Below are positions 7,927 to 17,500 of a stretch of 64,000 nucleotides of DNA, piece after piece. Source of the stretch: Candidatus Eisenbacteria bacterium. GTDB taxonomy: Bacteria; Orphanbacterota; Orphanbacteria; Orphanbacterales; Orphanbacteraceae. The notes under the pieces are model-generated. The model had not been told where the DNA came from and made no database searches. It saw nothing but the letters and a program-made list of their open reading frames with translations. Within the stretch, counting starts at the first letter, position 1, and each line of letters begins with the position of its first letter. The stretch covers positions 62,001-126,000 of the forward strand of contig JAFGGD010000049.1 in NCBI GenBank assembly GCA_016930695.1, read 5' to 3'. The position numbers and the translations under genes are program-made.

Positions 7927-10900
7927 GATATCGTTCGTTTTGTAATAAAGTTTTAATCGCTCTCCTGGCATCGCTTTGGATCGGGTCCCCCTTCCCCTTC
8001 GCGGCGCCGCCCGTCGCCGGAGAAGGATCACCGGCCGAGTCGGCCCCGCCCGGTCTCGCCCGGACCGATCTCATTCTGCCGGCGGGGGCGATCGACCTCG
8101 CGCTCCGGCGGGAACCAGCGACGGGCGACCGCACGCCGGGGCTTCTCGGATCGCGCTGGCGGCTCGAATGGGACGACGACGGCGCGGGTCCCTTGGCGGC
8201 CGGCGGCGACCGCGTGTCGTTCCGGGAGGAGCGGGACGCCGAGGGGCGGCTCGCCCGCGTGATCGACCGGAACGGGAACGAGACGCGGATCACCCGCGAC
8301 GGGGAAGGACGAATCGTCCGCGTCGACGGTCCGCGCGGCGCGCACCTACTCTTCCGAACCGAGCGCGACGGGCTCCTCCGGGAGGTGCGAAGCTCGGCGG
8401 GGGACGCGGTCCTCTACCGCTACCGGGACGGCGAACTGGCCGAGGTGCGCGTGAACGGCGGCCCGCCGGTCCGTTACGCCTACGACCAAGCGGGGCGGAT
8501 CGCTTCTGTGGACGATCCGGCGGAGGGGAAGACCGAATTCGGCTACGACGGAAAAGGACGGCTCACCCTTCGCCGCTTCGCCGGCGGCGCGACGGAGAAG
8601 ATCGAGTACGACGACGAGACCGGCGCCCGACGCGTCATCGACCCGACGGGGGGGATCACGGGGATCGCCCCGCTCCCCGGCGGCGGCGTGGAACGGACCG
8701 GTCCCCTCGGCGGACGGACGATTCTCCGAACCGACCCGTCCGGGCGGCCGACGGAGACCGTCGGGCCGGACGGCGAAACGACGCGCTTCGCGTGGGACGA
8801 TCGGGAACGGCTCGTCGCGATGGACGCCTGCTGCGGCGGTTCGGTCCGCTTCGCCTACGAGGGAGACGGGACGCGGCCCGCGTCGGTTCTCTTCGGCGAC
8901 GGCTCCCGCACTCTCTTCGACTACGACGAGCGGGGCAACCTCGTCTTCCTCCGGGAAGGCGCCGACACCCTCCTCGCCCTCTCCTATTATACGGACGGCC
9001 TCCTCCGATCCCGCTCCGGCCGCGGCCTGCCGGAGGAGCGTTACGCCTACCGGGAGGACGGCCTCCTCCTCTCCATCACCGACGCGCTCGACGAAACGAT
9101 CCTGTACGACTACGACGAGAGGGGAAACGTGATCCGCGCCGAAGGCCCGGGCGGCGCGACGACCGCCTGGACCTACGACGAGGCGCGGCGGCTCCTCGCG
9201 GAGACCGATCCCTCCGGAGCGACGACACGATACGCCTACGACGACGCCGGGCGGATCGCGCGGATCGAGGAGCCGGGGGGCGGAACGATCCGCTACCGGT
9301 ACGACGCGCGGAGCCGTCTGATCGAGGAGACGGACGCCGGCGGCGGAACGACCCGCTACGCCTACGACGCCGCGGGGCGCCTCGTCGAGATCACCGGTCC
9401 CGCGGGCGGAACGGTCCGTTACGCCTACGACGCCGCCGGTAACTTGATCCGTGAAACGAACCCGCTCGGCGCCGTCCACCGGGCGGCGTACGACGCGGCG
9501 GGACGGGTGACGGAAGAGACCGGTCCGACGGGGGGCGCGGTCCGGACCGAGTACGACGAAGCGGGCGCCCCCGTTCGGATCATCGGTCCCGGCGACACGG
9601 AGAGAACCTTCGCTTACGACGAATCGGGGCGGCGGGTCGCGGCGACCGGACCGGGCGGGCGTACGGTCCGAACCGGGTACGACGAGCAAGGCCGGGTGGC
9701 GCGGATCGCCTACCCGGAGGGACTCGTGGTCCGCGCCGAATACGACCGGGAGGGACGGATCGCCCGTATCGCCGACAATCGGGGGAACGATGCGGGCTTC
9801 GCCTACGACGCCCTCGGCCGTTTGGTCCGCGAGAAGAGCGCCGCCGGCCTCGTGGTCGACACGGAGTACGGCCCCCTCGGCCATCCGGTCGTCGTGCGTG
9901 ACAACCTGGGCGGACTGCTCCACCGCGGGTTCGATCCGCGCGGTCTCCTCATCGAAGCGGCAGACGCGCGAGGCGCGACGGTCCGGTACCGCCGGGACGA
10001 GGCGGGCCGCGTGGTCGAGAGGACGGACCCGCTCGGCGCGGTCACCCGGATCGCCTATGGGGCGCTCGGCGCGCCGGAGAAAATCGTCGCCCCGGACGGC
10101 GCCGAGGCGCGGTACCGGCGCGGCGCCGCCGGCCGCCTCGTCGAGACACGCCTCCCCGGCGGAGAAACGGTTCGGATCGAAAGGGACGCGGCGGGGAACG
10201 CCGTCCGGATATCGACCCCCTTCGGCGGGACGGAACTGTTCACCTATGATCCTTCGGGGCGGCTGACCGCCGCGGTGGACGGGGCGGGACATCGAACGGT
10301 CTGGTCCTACGACGCCGCCGGACGGGTTCTCCGGCGCGACGCGGGCGACCGGTCGGTCCGTTTCGCATACGACGACGCCGGCGACCTCGTCTCCGCCGAC
10401 GACGGCGCCCGCCCGGTGGAGTACGCCTACGACGATAAGGGGCGCCTCGCGCGGATCGACTTCCCCGCCGCCGGGCGGAGCCTCGCCCGGCGCTACGACG
10501 ACGCGGGCCGCGTGATCCGTTCCGTCGACGCCGCCGGGGAAACCTTCGTTCATCGCTACGACGAGCACGGGCGGCTCGCCTCGATCGGCGTCCCCGGCGG
10601 AGGGGCGGTACGTTTCTCTTACGACGTCAAGGACCGGGTGACGGAGCTCTCCTGGCCGAACGGAGTGACCGCCTCCCGCGATTACGATCCGATCGGCCGG
10701 CTCGCCTCGATCTCCTACGCCGGACCGGACGGATCCATCCTCGCCTCACGGCGGATCGAGTACGACGACGCCGGCAATCCGGCGCGTGTCGTCGACGGGG
10801 ACGGCTCGGTCCGATCCTACGCCTACGACGAGGCGGGCCGCCTGATCGAGGAGGCCGCCCCGACACGAACGATCCGCTACGCCTACGGCCGGGATGGGAA

Positions 10901-13900
10901 CCGGAAAGCCCGCGAAACCGAAGAGGGGGAGGTCCGGTACCGGTACGACGGCGCCGGCCGGCTCGTCCGCGCCGGGGAGGTCTCCTACCGGTGGGACGGC
11001 GCGGGGCGCCTCGCCGGGAAGAGCGGACCGGAGGGGACGACGCGCTACGGATGGGACGCGGAGGGCCGCCTCGTCTCGGTCATCCTGCCGGACGGCGGCG
11101 AGGTGCGCCACGCCTACGGTCCGGAGGGGACGCGCGTCTCCACCGAAGGACCGGGCGGCTCGTTCCGCTTCCTCTCCGACGGCCCGAACCGGGTCGCCGT
11201 ATTGGACGCGGAGGGAGAGCTGATCGCGCGCGTCGTCCACGCCCCCGGCGTCGACCGTCCCCTCCTCTGGGTTCGGGGGGACGAGCGCATCCACATCCAC
11301 GCCGACGGTCTCGGCACGCCGATCCTCGCCACCGACGACGACGGCGCGGTCGTCGCCGCCTGGACGCTCGACGCCTTCGGCCGCCCGATCGAGCGCTCCG
11401 GCGACGCCGACCTCCCCCTTCTCTTCACCGGACGCCCCTACGACGACGCCACCGGCCTCTACGACTTCCGCGCCCGCTGGTACGATCCGAATATCGGCCG
11501 CTTCCTCTCCCCCGATCCCGCCTTCGACCCGGAATCGCCGCCGGAACGCCTGAACCCCTACGTCTACGCGCGCAACGCCCCGACCCGCTGGACCGATCCC
11601 TTCGGCACGATGGAGATCCCCCGCGGATTCACAGGCGAAGAGGGGCGCCGCCTCTGGCGCCTCCGCATGATGCGGGACTACGAGCTGCGCGGTGATTTCA
11701 GCCTCGACGACGTGAACTGGAACGTGGAGAGGGACATGTGGATGCAGCGGGGCCGCGCGCCGGGTGAGGGCTTCCGAATCCTCGAGTCGGAGTACCAACA
11801 GAACCTGGAAAGCGCGACCGCCTGGAACCGGGGGGGGCGGCAGGCGATGGTGAATGAATGGCGGCAGGGGCTGGCGGAGCAGGATCCGAACTGGTCGCGG
11901 TACTACCGCTCCGGCGGCGACGCGGGCCGTTCGCGAATCCCCGTCGACGCGGCGGAGACTCCGGCCGGGGGACCGACGATTCGATCCAACGCGGGGGGGC
12001 GAACGATACAAACCGGCGACGGGGCGCGCCTCGGCCGGGGAGGGCCGACGATCCGAACCGGCGCGGCGAACCAAACGATCCAGACGGGCGACGGACCGCG
12101 CATGGGCGAAGGAAGCCCGACCGGCGCGCATCGGCCCGGAACGGCGGAACAGCAATTCTCCCGCCAGCCGACCACCGCCGATCCGCGGCTTCGCCCGCGC
12201 CCGGGCGGCCGGGGTCCGACGCGCCCCTCCCCCTCCGCCGTCGGCGAGGGAGTCCTCTCCGCGTCGCGCGTGACCGGCGGCGTCGCGACCGGCGTCGGGC
12301 TGATGTCCATGCAGCTCAACTACAACGCATGCCGGGACGCGGGAGGGAGCCGCGCCGACTGTCTCAAACCGGTGATCCTCGGCCTGGGAATAGCCATCTC
12401 CATCGGCGCGATCGGCGCGATGGCGCTTCCCGTGATCGCGGGGGGCGCCCTCCCCGCCGTGGCCGCCGCCCTCGCCGCCATCGGCCTTTACGGCTCCGTG
12501 GACGCCCTGCTCGAAGCGGGGGACGATTGGGCCCATGTCTACGAACGGGTGGCGGCGGGCGCGCAGCAACGCCAGGCCCGGGACATCCTCGCCCTCGACG
12601 AGAGTCTGCTCGCCGCGTTGCAGGCGGAACTGGAGCATTACTGGGACACCGCCTCCCTCGCCACCGTGGCGTGCGAGAGGGCGCAAACCGCGTCGAAGAA
12701 CGCGGAGGAAGCGGTCGCGAGGATGCGAACCGACGCCGCCTCGGTGGGAGGCATCGCCGCGGTCATCGCAGAACGCGCGCCGGATTGCGCCTCCAACGCG
12801 GAGGTTTCCGGCGACATGACGGATCTCCTCGCCCGGGTCGGGCGGATGGAGGAGACGGTGAACCGTTCCCTCGACGGCGCGGAGGCGATCGCCGAGGAAT
12901 GCTCCGGTCCTGAGGACGCGGGCCGGATCGAGGAGCTGTACCAGATCGCGACCCGCCTGGCGGCGCAGATGAAGGAGGATGCGGAAGCGGCGCGCGCGCG
13001 GAGCGGGGAAGTCACGATGCCGACGGAGGGGGCGGGCGCGGTGGTTCAGGCCCTGGCCATGATGGAGCGGGTGAACGATCGATTGATGAACGATCTCGGG
13101 ATCGCCGGTGACGGGGCCGCCGCTTTCCTCACCGAGAGCGAGAAGGCGCGGGCCTTCCGGGAAAGCGCCGACGCCATGGCGGCGGAGATCCGGCGCCGGA
13201 CGGGAATCCTCCAGGACGCCCTCGACGCCGGCGTGGGACAAACCGGCGACGAGGCGAAGCGAAGACGTTTCCGGAGTGAACTCTCGAGGATCCGGACCGG
13301 TCTCCGGACGCAGATCGACATCGAGCGCTGCGATCCTTCGAAGCTCGACCCGGAGGGGCCGGTGAACGCGAAGCTGGACGCGGAGAACCTGGTCTCGGAT
13401 CTCCGGCCCGTGATGGAAGAGGCTCGCGCGGCGGCGGGGAACTGCGCCGCCCTATCGGATCGGATCGATCTCATGCAACGAATCGACGGGGCGACGGCGC
13501 TCGCCCTCTACCGGGTCGGCGCCGACGAGTATCTGCTCGAGCGGGCGCGGGAGTGCGACGGCGCGGAAGAGACCGAAGGCGGTTCCGAGACCGGCGGCCT
13601 GGACGAGGCGATCGCCGACGTGGACGACGATCCCCTCATCGACTTCCTCGCCGCCCTCGATCTCTTCCGGACCGCCGCCGGCGAGGAGGAACGACTCCAC
13701 GAGGAGTACGGCGTCGCCGCCGGCGCCTTCGAGCAGGAACTCCGCGTATCGGGCGCCGCCGCCTGCGAGGAGCGGAACCTGGGCTACTTCCTGGCCGAGT
13801 CGGAAAGAATCCTCGGCGAGCACCGGCGGGCGACGGCGGACCTGGCCGACGCCTACGCCTTCCTGGCGGGGGTGCTGGACCGTCTCGACCCGGCGGAAGC

Positions 13901-14534
13901 GGCGGCGGCGGACGCGACCTACGCCGGGGCGCTCGCCCGGGCGGGCGAAATGGAGGGGCGGCAAACCGAGATGCTCGCCTCGCTCCGGGACGACTACGGC
14001 TGCGACGAGGAAAACGTGAGACGGCGTGGGGAGGAATCCGCCGAGCCGGGCGCGGACCGGGACGACGTGAACGCCGGGACGGCGGGGGGCGCGCCGGACG
14101 CGGTGGAGATCTGCGGCGACCTCTGGGACAATGACGGCGACGGGAAGATCGACGAGTGCGACGCCGGCTGCTGCGAGGGGCGGGCGACGATTCTGGTCTC
14201 CGATTGCGGCTCCGAGCCGGACGATATCTTTCTGGTGAGGCTCAGCACCGGAGAGTCGGGGGTGACCCCCCGCGGCGCCGAGACCTCCTTCAACATCGAC
14301 CTCGATCCCGGTTCCTACTCCGTCACCCTTCACGTGCTGAGCGCGCCGGACGACGTCGGCACCTACTGCCTCACGATCCTCTTCGACGGCGTGACCATCC
14401 TGGACGTGGCGGGCGGTCCTCCGGAAGGGACCGTGGAGACCTGGGGCTTCACGATTCCCGAACCGGGCGCCGCGCTCGGCCTGCGGGTGACGCCGATCGT
14501 CGACAAAGCGCCGCCCGGAGCGATGCGGGAGTAG
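7923..14534 (+). CDS. Giant secreted RHS/YD-repeat protein
   Basis: A 2,203-residue protein with a signal peptide (residues 1-32, hydrophobic core LIALLASLWIGSPFPFAA). Residues about 90-1150 are dozens of YD repeats of about 20-21 residues (for example TRYAYDAAGRLVEITGPAGG). The RHS-associated core follows at about 1177-1225 (GLYDFRARWYDPNIGRFLSP, then NPYVYARNAPTRWTDPFG). In RHS proteins the repeats form a hollow shell around a C-terminal cargo. The roughly 980 residues after the core are unusual. They comprise a Gly-Pro-rich section with two 25-residue repeats, a hydrophobic Gly/Ala segment (about 1480-1530), long helical charged regions, and near 2065 an EICGDLWDNDGDGKIDECD segment like calcium- or metal-binding MopE/EF-hand-type loops. 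No VgrG, PAAR or TcB partner is nearby. It is coupled to the upstream barrel gene. No known toxin domain is recognised. Confidence 0.85.
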   Translation: MRYRSFCNKVLIALLASLWIGSPFPFAAPPVAGEGSPAESAPPGLARTDLILPAGAIDLALRREPATGDRTPGLLGSRWRLEWDDDGAGPLAAGGDRVSFREERDAEGRLARVIDRNGNETRITRDGEGRIVRVDGPRGAHLLFRTERDGLLREVRSSAGDAVLYRYRDGELAEVRVNGGPPVRYAYDQAGRIASVDDPAEGKTEFGYDGKGRLTLRRFAGGATEKIEYDDETGARRVIDPTGGITGIAPLPGGGVERTGPLGGRTILRTDPSGRPTETVGPDGETTRFAWDDRERLVAMDACCGGSVRFAYEGDGTRPASVLFGDGSRTLFDYDERGNLVFLREGADTLLALSYYTDGLLRSRSGRGLPEERYAYREDGLLLSITDALDETILYDYDERGNVIRAEGPGGATTAWTYDEARRLLAETDPSGATTRYAYDDAGRIARIEEPGGGTIRYRYDARSRLIEETDAGGGTTRYAYDAAGRLVEITGPAGGTVRYAYDAAGNLIRETNPLGAVHRAAYDAAGRVTEETGPTGGAVRTEYDEAGAPVRIIGPGDTERTFAYDESGRRVAATGPGGRTVRTGYDEQGRVARIAYPEGLVVRAEYDREGRIARIADNRGNDAGFAYDALGRLVREKSAAGLVVDTEYGPLGHPVVVRDNLGGLLHRGFDPRGLLIEAADARGATVRYRRDEAGRVVERTDPLGAVTRIAYGALGAPEKIVAPDGAEARYRRGAAGRLVETRLPGGETVRIERDAAGNAVRISTPFGGTELFTYDPSGRLTAAVDGAGHRTVWSYDAAGRVLRRDAGDRSVRFAYDDAGDLVSADDGARPVEYAYDDKGRLARIDFPAAGRSLARRYDDAGRVIRSVDAAGETFVHRYDEHGRLASIGVPGGGAVRFSYDVKDRVTELSWPNGVTASRDYDPIGRLASISYAGPDGSILASRRIEYDDAGNPARVVDGDGSVRSYAYDEAGRLIEEAAPTRTIRYAYGRDGNRKARETEEGEVRYRYDGAGRLVRAGEVSYRWDGAGRLAGKSGPEGTTRYGWDAEGRLVSVILPDGGEVRHAYGPEGTRVSTEGPGGSFRFLSDGPNRVAVLDAEGELIARVVHAPGVDRPLLWVRGDERIHIHADGLGTPILATDDDGAVVAAWTLDAFGRPIERSGDADLPLLFTGRPYDDATGLYDFRARWYDPNIGRFLSPDPAFDPESPPERLNPYVYARNAPTRWTDPFGTMEIPRGFTGEEGRRLWRLRMMRDYELRGDFSLDDVNWNVERDMWMQRGRAPGEGFRILESEYQQNLESATAWNRGGRQAMVNEWRQGLAEQDPNWSRYYRSGGDAGRSRIPVDAAETPAGGPTIRSNAGGRTIQTGDGARLGRGGPTIRTGAANQTIQTGDGPRMGEGSPTGAHRPGTAEQQFSRQPTTADPRLRPRPGGRGPTRPSPSAVGEGVLSASRVTGGVATGVGLMSMQLNYNACRDAGGSRADCLKPVILGLGIAISIGAIGAMALPVIAGGALPAVAAALAAIGLYGSVDALLEAGDDWAHVYERVAAGAQQRQARDILALDESLLAALQAELEHYWDTASLATVACERAQTASKNAEEAVARMRTDAASVGGIAAVIAERAPDCASNAEVSGDMTDLLARVGRMEETVNRSLDGAEAIAEECSGPEDAGRIEELYQIATRLAAQMKEDAEAARARSGEVTMPTEGAGAVVQALAMMERVNDRLMNDLGIAGDGAAAFLTESEKARAFRESADAMAAEIRRRTGILQDALDAGVGQTGDEAKRRRFRSELSRIRTGLRTQIDIERCDPSKLDPEGPVNAKLDAENLVSDLRPVMEEARAAAGNCAALSDRIDLMQRIDGATALALYRVGADEYLLERARECDGAEETEGGSETGGLDEAIADVDDDPLIDFLAALDLFRTAAGEEERLHEEYGVAAGAFEQELRVSGAAACEERNLGYFLAESERILGEHRRATADLADAYAFLAGVLDRLDPAEAAAADATYAGALARAGEMEGRQTEMLASLRDDYGCDEENVRRRGEESAEPGADRDDVNAGTAGGAPDAVEICGDLWDNDGDGKIDECDAGCCEGRATILVSDCGSEPDDIFLVRLSTGESGVTPRGAETSFNIDLDPGSYSVTLHVLSAPDDVGTYCLTILFDGVTILDVAGGPPEGTVETWGFTIPEPGAALGLRVTPIVDKAPPGAMRE
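8190..11400 (+). repeat. YD-repeat coding array inside the RHS gene
   Basis: Tandem degenerate units of about 60-63 bases encode G-x(3-9)-YxYDxxGR-L/I-type repeats. The most regular stretch is 9200-9480, where TACGCCTACGACG-type words recur. The regularity and GC richness also create long open frames on the other strand that are not genes. Confidence 0.85.
11955..12120 (+). repeat. Two tandem 25-residue repeats downstream of the RHS core
   Basis: The protein reads GGPTIRSNAGGRTIQTGDG then GGPTIRTGAANQTIQTGDG, separated by ARLGR and followed by PRMGEG. The two units share GGPTIR-x-x-A-x-x-x-TIQTGDG. They form a Gly/Thr-rich linker between the core and the helical C-terminal part. Confidence 0.7.
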
Positions 14535-14563
14535 GCCGGGGGAACGCGACCGGAAAAATTCCC

Positions 14564-17500
14564 CTACCTGACCAACACCATCTTACGGGTCGCCTGAAAG
14601 CCCTCCGCGCGCATGCGGGCGAAGTAGATCCCCGATCCGACCGGCCGTCCCGTATCGTCGACGCCGCGCCACACTCTTTCGAAGTCGCCCGCGTCGAACG
14701 GTCCGTCCGCGAGAACGGCGACTCTGCGCCCACTCACGTCGTAGACGACGAGGCTCACCCGTCCCGCCTTCGGGACCGCGAATCGGATCGCGGTCTCCGG
14801 GTTGAAGGGATTGGGACGGTTCGTTTCGAGACGGAAGGCGGCGGGCGGCTCCTCCGCCGGTCCGTCCACCGCCGTCTGGGAGGCGCATCCCACCGGACGG
14901 GCGCCCACGAGTCCGCAATACGGATTCTGATCGGGAGCGCAGGAGGATGCCGCGTCGATCAGGAAAGGATCGGCGCCTTTCTTCACACCGCAAAAATAAG
15001 GATCGCCGGAGAAGTTGCCGTCCGTCCCCTCCATTCCGGAGAGGCAACCGACGTAGTCCCCTCCCTCGTTGCCGTACACGTCGCAGCAGTCGAGAGTCGG
15101 CCCGCCCGTTCCGGAGCAGTACACCGCCGCGCCCCCGTCGTTGAAGGCGAGGATGACGTTCGTCAGCACCGGCTCGCTGGAGTAGGAAAAGATGCCGGCG
15201 CCGGAAGATGTCGCCTCGTTCTCCGTGAACGTGCAGCTCCGGATCGAAGGCTCCGACTCGTGCAGGTGAACCCCGCCTCCCGAGACCGCATCGTTCCAGA
15301 CGATCTCGCAGCTGTCCATGAGGGAGGAGGAGCGCACGAAGGAGACCCCGCCGCCGGAGAGCGCATCGTTCACGTCGAACACGCAATCCCGAATCAGAGG
15401 GTCGCACTCGTAGACGCGGAGCCCCCCGCCCCCCCCGGACGCCACGTTCCAGCTGAAGATACAGCTCCGGATGGTCATGTCCGATCCGCTGCAATACATG
15501 CCGGCGCCGTTCACATGGTATCCCCCGAAGAGGGTCAGCCCCGAAACGACGGTGGAGGAGTCGAGCCCGACGCAGTAGAGCACCCGGCCGAGGGAGTCCG
15601 CGTCGATGATCACGTCCTCCGGATCACCGGTCGCCCCGCGCAACACCACCCCCGACGGCATCACCAGATCGTGTTCGTGATAGGTGTCCGCCGCCACCTC
15701 CACCGTGTCCCCGGCCAGAGTGGAATCGAGACCCGCCGCGATGGTGGGCGCGTCGCCCGGCACGGCCCAGATCCGCGGCGCCCGGTACACGGTCACGACG
15801 ACCAGCGCGGAATCGACCCCTCCTTGGCAGTCGGTCACCCGATAGGTGAGCGAATCGAGGCCGGCGAAACCGGGTGAGGGAGTGTAGGTGAGCGTGGTGT
15901 CCCCCGGGTCGATCTTCACGTCTCCGGCGGTGAGGGCGTCGGAGAGCTCGGCGATTCGCAGAGGATCGAGATCGCCGTCGGTGTCGTTCGTGAGCACGTG
16001 GAGGGTGATCGGCGTGACCGCGTTCGTTTCGGCCGCGTCCTGCGCCGCCGAGGGGGCGGCGTTCCCCGTGGTGCTGTCCCGCGCCACCAGGGAGAAGAAG
16101 TCCGCCGCCTCCACCGGCTCGAGGAAGAGGCCGCCCGAGGTCTGCAGGCCGGAGAAGCAATCGAACTCGTTCCGAACGGGGAACCCGGCGCTCACGGACA
16201 CGACGGAGAAGGAGTCCCCTTCCGTCGGCTCGAAACCGCCGGTGAGGGTCACGTAGACCGCCCCGTCGAAAACGGCGCCGCCTTCGACCAAGAGCCGATC
16301 GTAGGCCGCTCCCGGCGCGGTCCCTCCGATCTCGATCTCCAGCTCGCTCGTGGCGGACTGCAGAAAATCGCCGAAGAACGTGAGGACCCCCGCCGAGCAG
16401 CCGGGACGGATCACGCCGTTCCCGTAGAAGTCGCCGCCGTCGCTGTCGAAGAGCCCGCTCCCTTCGAGGACGGCGTTTTCCTTGAGATCAAAAACGCCGT
16501 CGTTGACCACCACCGCCGCCGTGTCGAGGCCGACGAAACCGTAGTTGTCGAACCGGGCGCCGGCACGCACCTCCAGCGTGCCGGAGAGATCCCAATCGCC
16601 GAGGGTCCCGTTGGAGACGTTTCCTTCGGTGGTGAAGGTCCCCGCCTCCGCCACGGTCACCGTGCCGGTGTTCAGAAAAGACCCGGAGACGCGCGTCCCC
16701 CCGCCGGCCTTCACACCCGACGTGTCCGCCACGGCCAGGGTCGCGCCGCTGTCCACGGTCACCGTACCGTGGTTCACCACCTCCCCCTGCATGTTGAGGG
16801 TCCCGTCCGCCACCACGATCGCCCCGTCCCCCGGGTCGTCGAAGAGGTTGTGGAAATCGGCGGCGAGGTTGGCGATCGCCCTCGCCCCCTTCGACGGATC
16901 CTCCTTGCGGAAGGTCCCGTAGTTGCGGAGCAATCCGTCTCCGCTGACGGCGCCATCCCCCTCCAGAAGGATCAGCCCGCCCGCCCCGTTCTCCAGCACC
17001 GTCGTCGCGCCGAGAATCCCGAGGCTCGAGGACTCCAGCAGGCGGACGTAGTTCGTGTTGTCGAAGAATACGCCGCGGAACGCGCCGTCCCCCGGATCGA
17101 GGAGCATCTGGGCGTTGGTGTTCACCAGGACGGAGCCGGCGTTGGCGAACTCGTTCTCGATGGAGAGGACCCCCTCATCGACCACGATCGCCCCGTCGCC
17201 CGGATCGTCGTGCATGTTGTCGAAAAGGGCGGTGATGCGGCTCATCGCGCGGCTCTTCAAGACCGGATCGCGCTTTTCCACGCGGCCGTAGTTGACGAAG
17301 GTGCCCGTTCCGGTGATGTCTCCTCCCTCGAGAACGACCAGGCTCCCCAATTCGTTCACGAACGAAGTACCGGCGCCGTCGATCTGCAGCTCCGCCCCCT
17401 CCTCGATGACGATCACGCCGTCGTCGCCGTTGGCGTAGCTCCCGGCGCGAAACGCCCCGTCGCCGGGATCGAAGAGCGCCATCGCCGAGGTGTGCACCAC

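Noticed and set aside
8346-10568. 740-codon open frame on the minus strand across the YD repeats
   Set aside because: Exact antisense of the repetitive RHS gene. The open frame results from GC-rich repeat codons; there is no ribosome site and the composition is shadow-like.
10746-13241. 831-codon minus-strand frame inside the RHS gene
   Set aside because: Antisense to a gene with clear YD, RHS-core and signal-peptide features; His/Arg/Gly-rich shadow translation.
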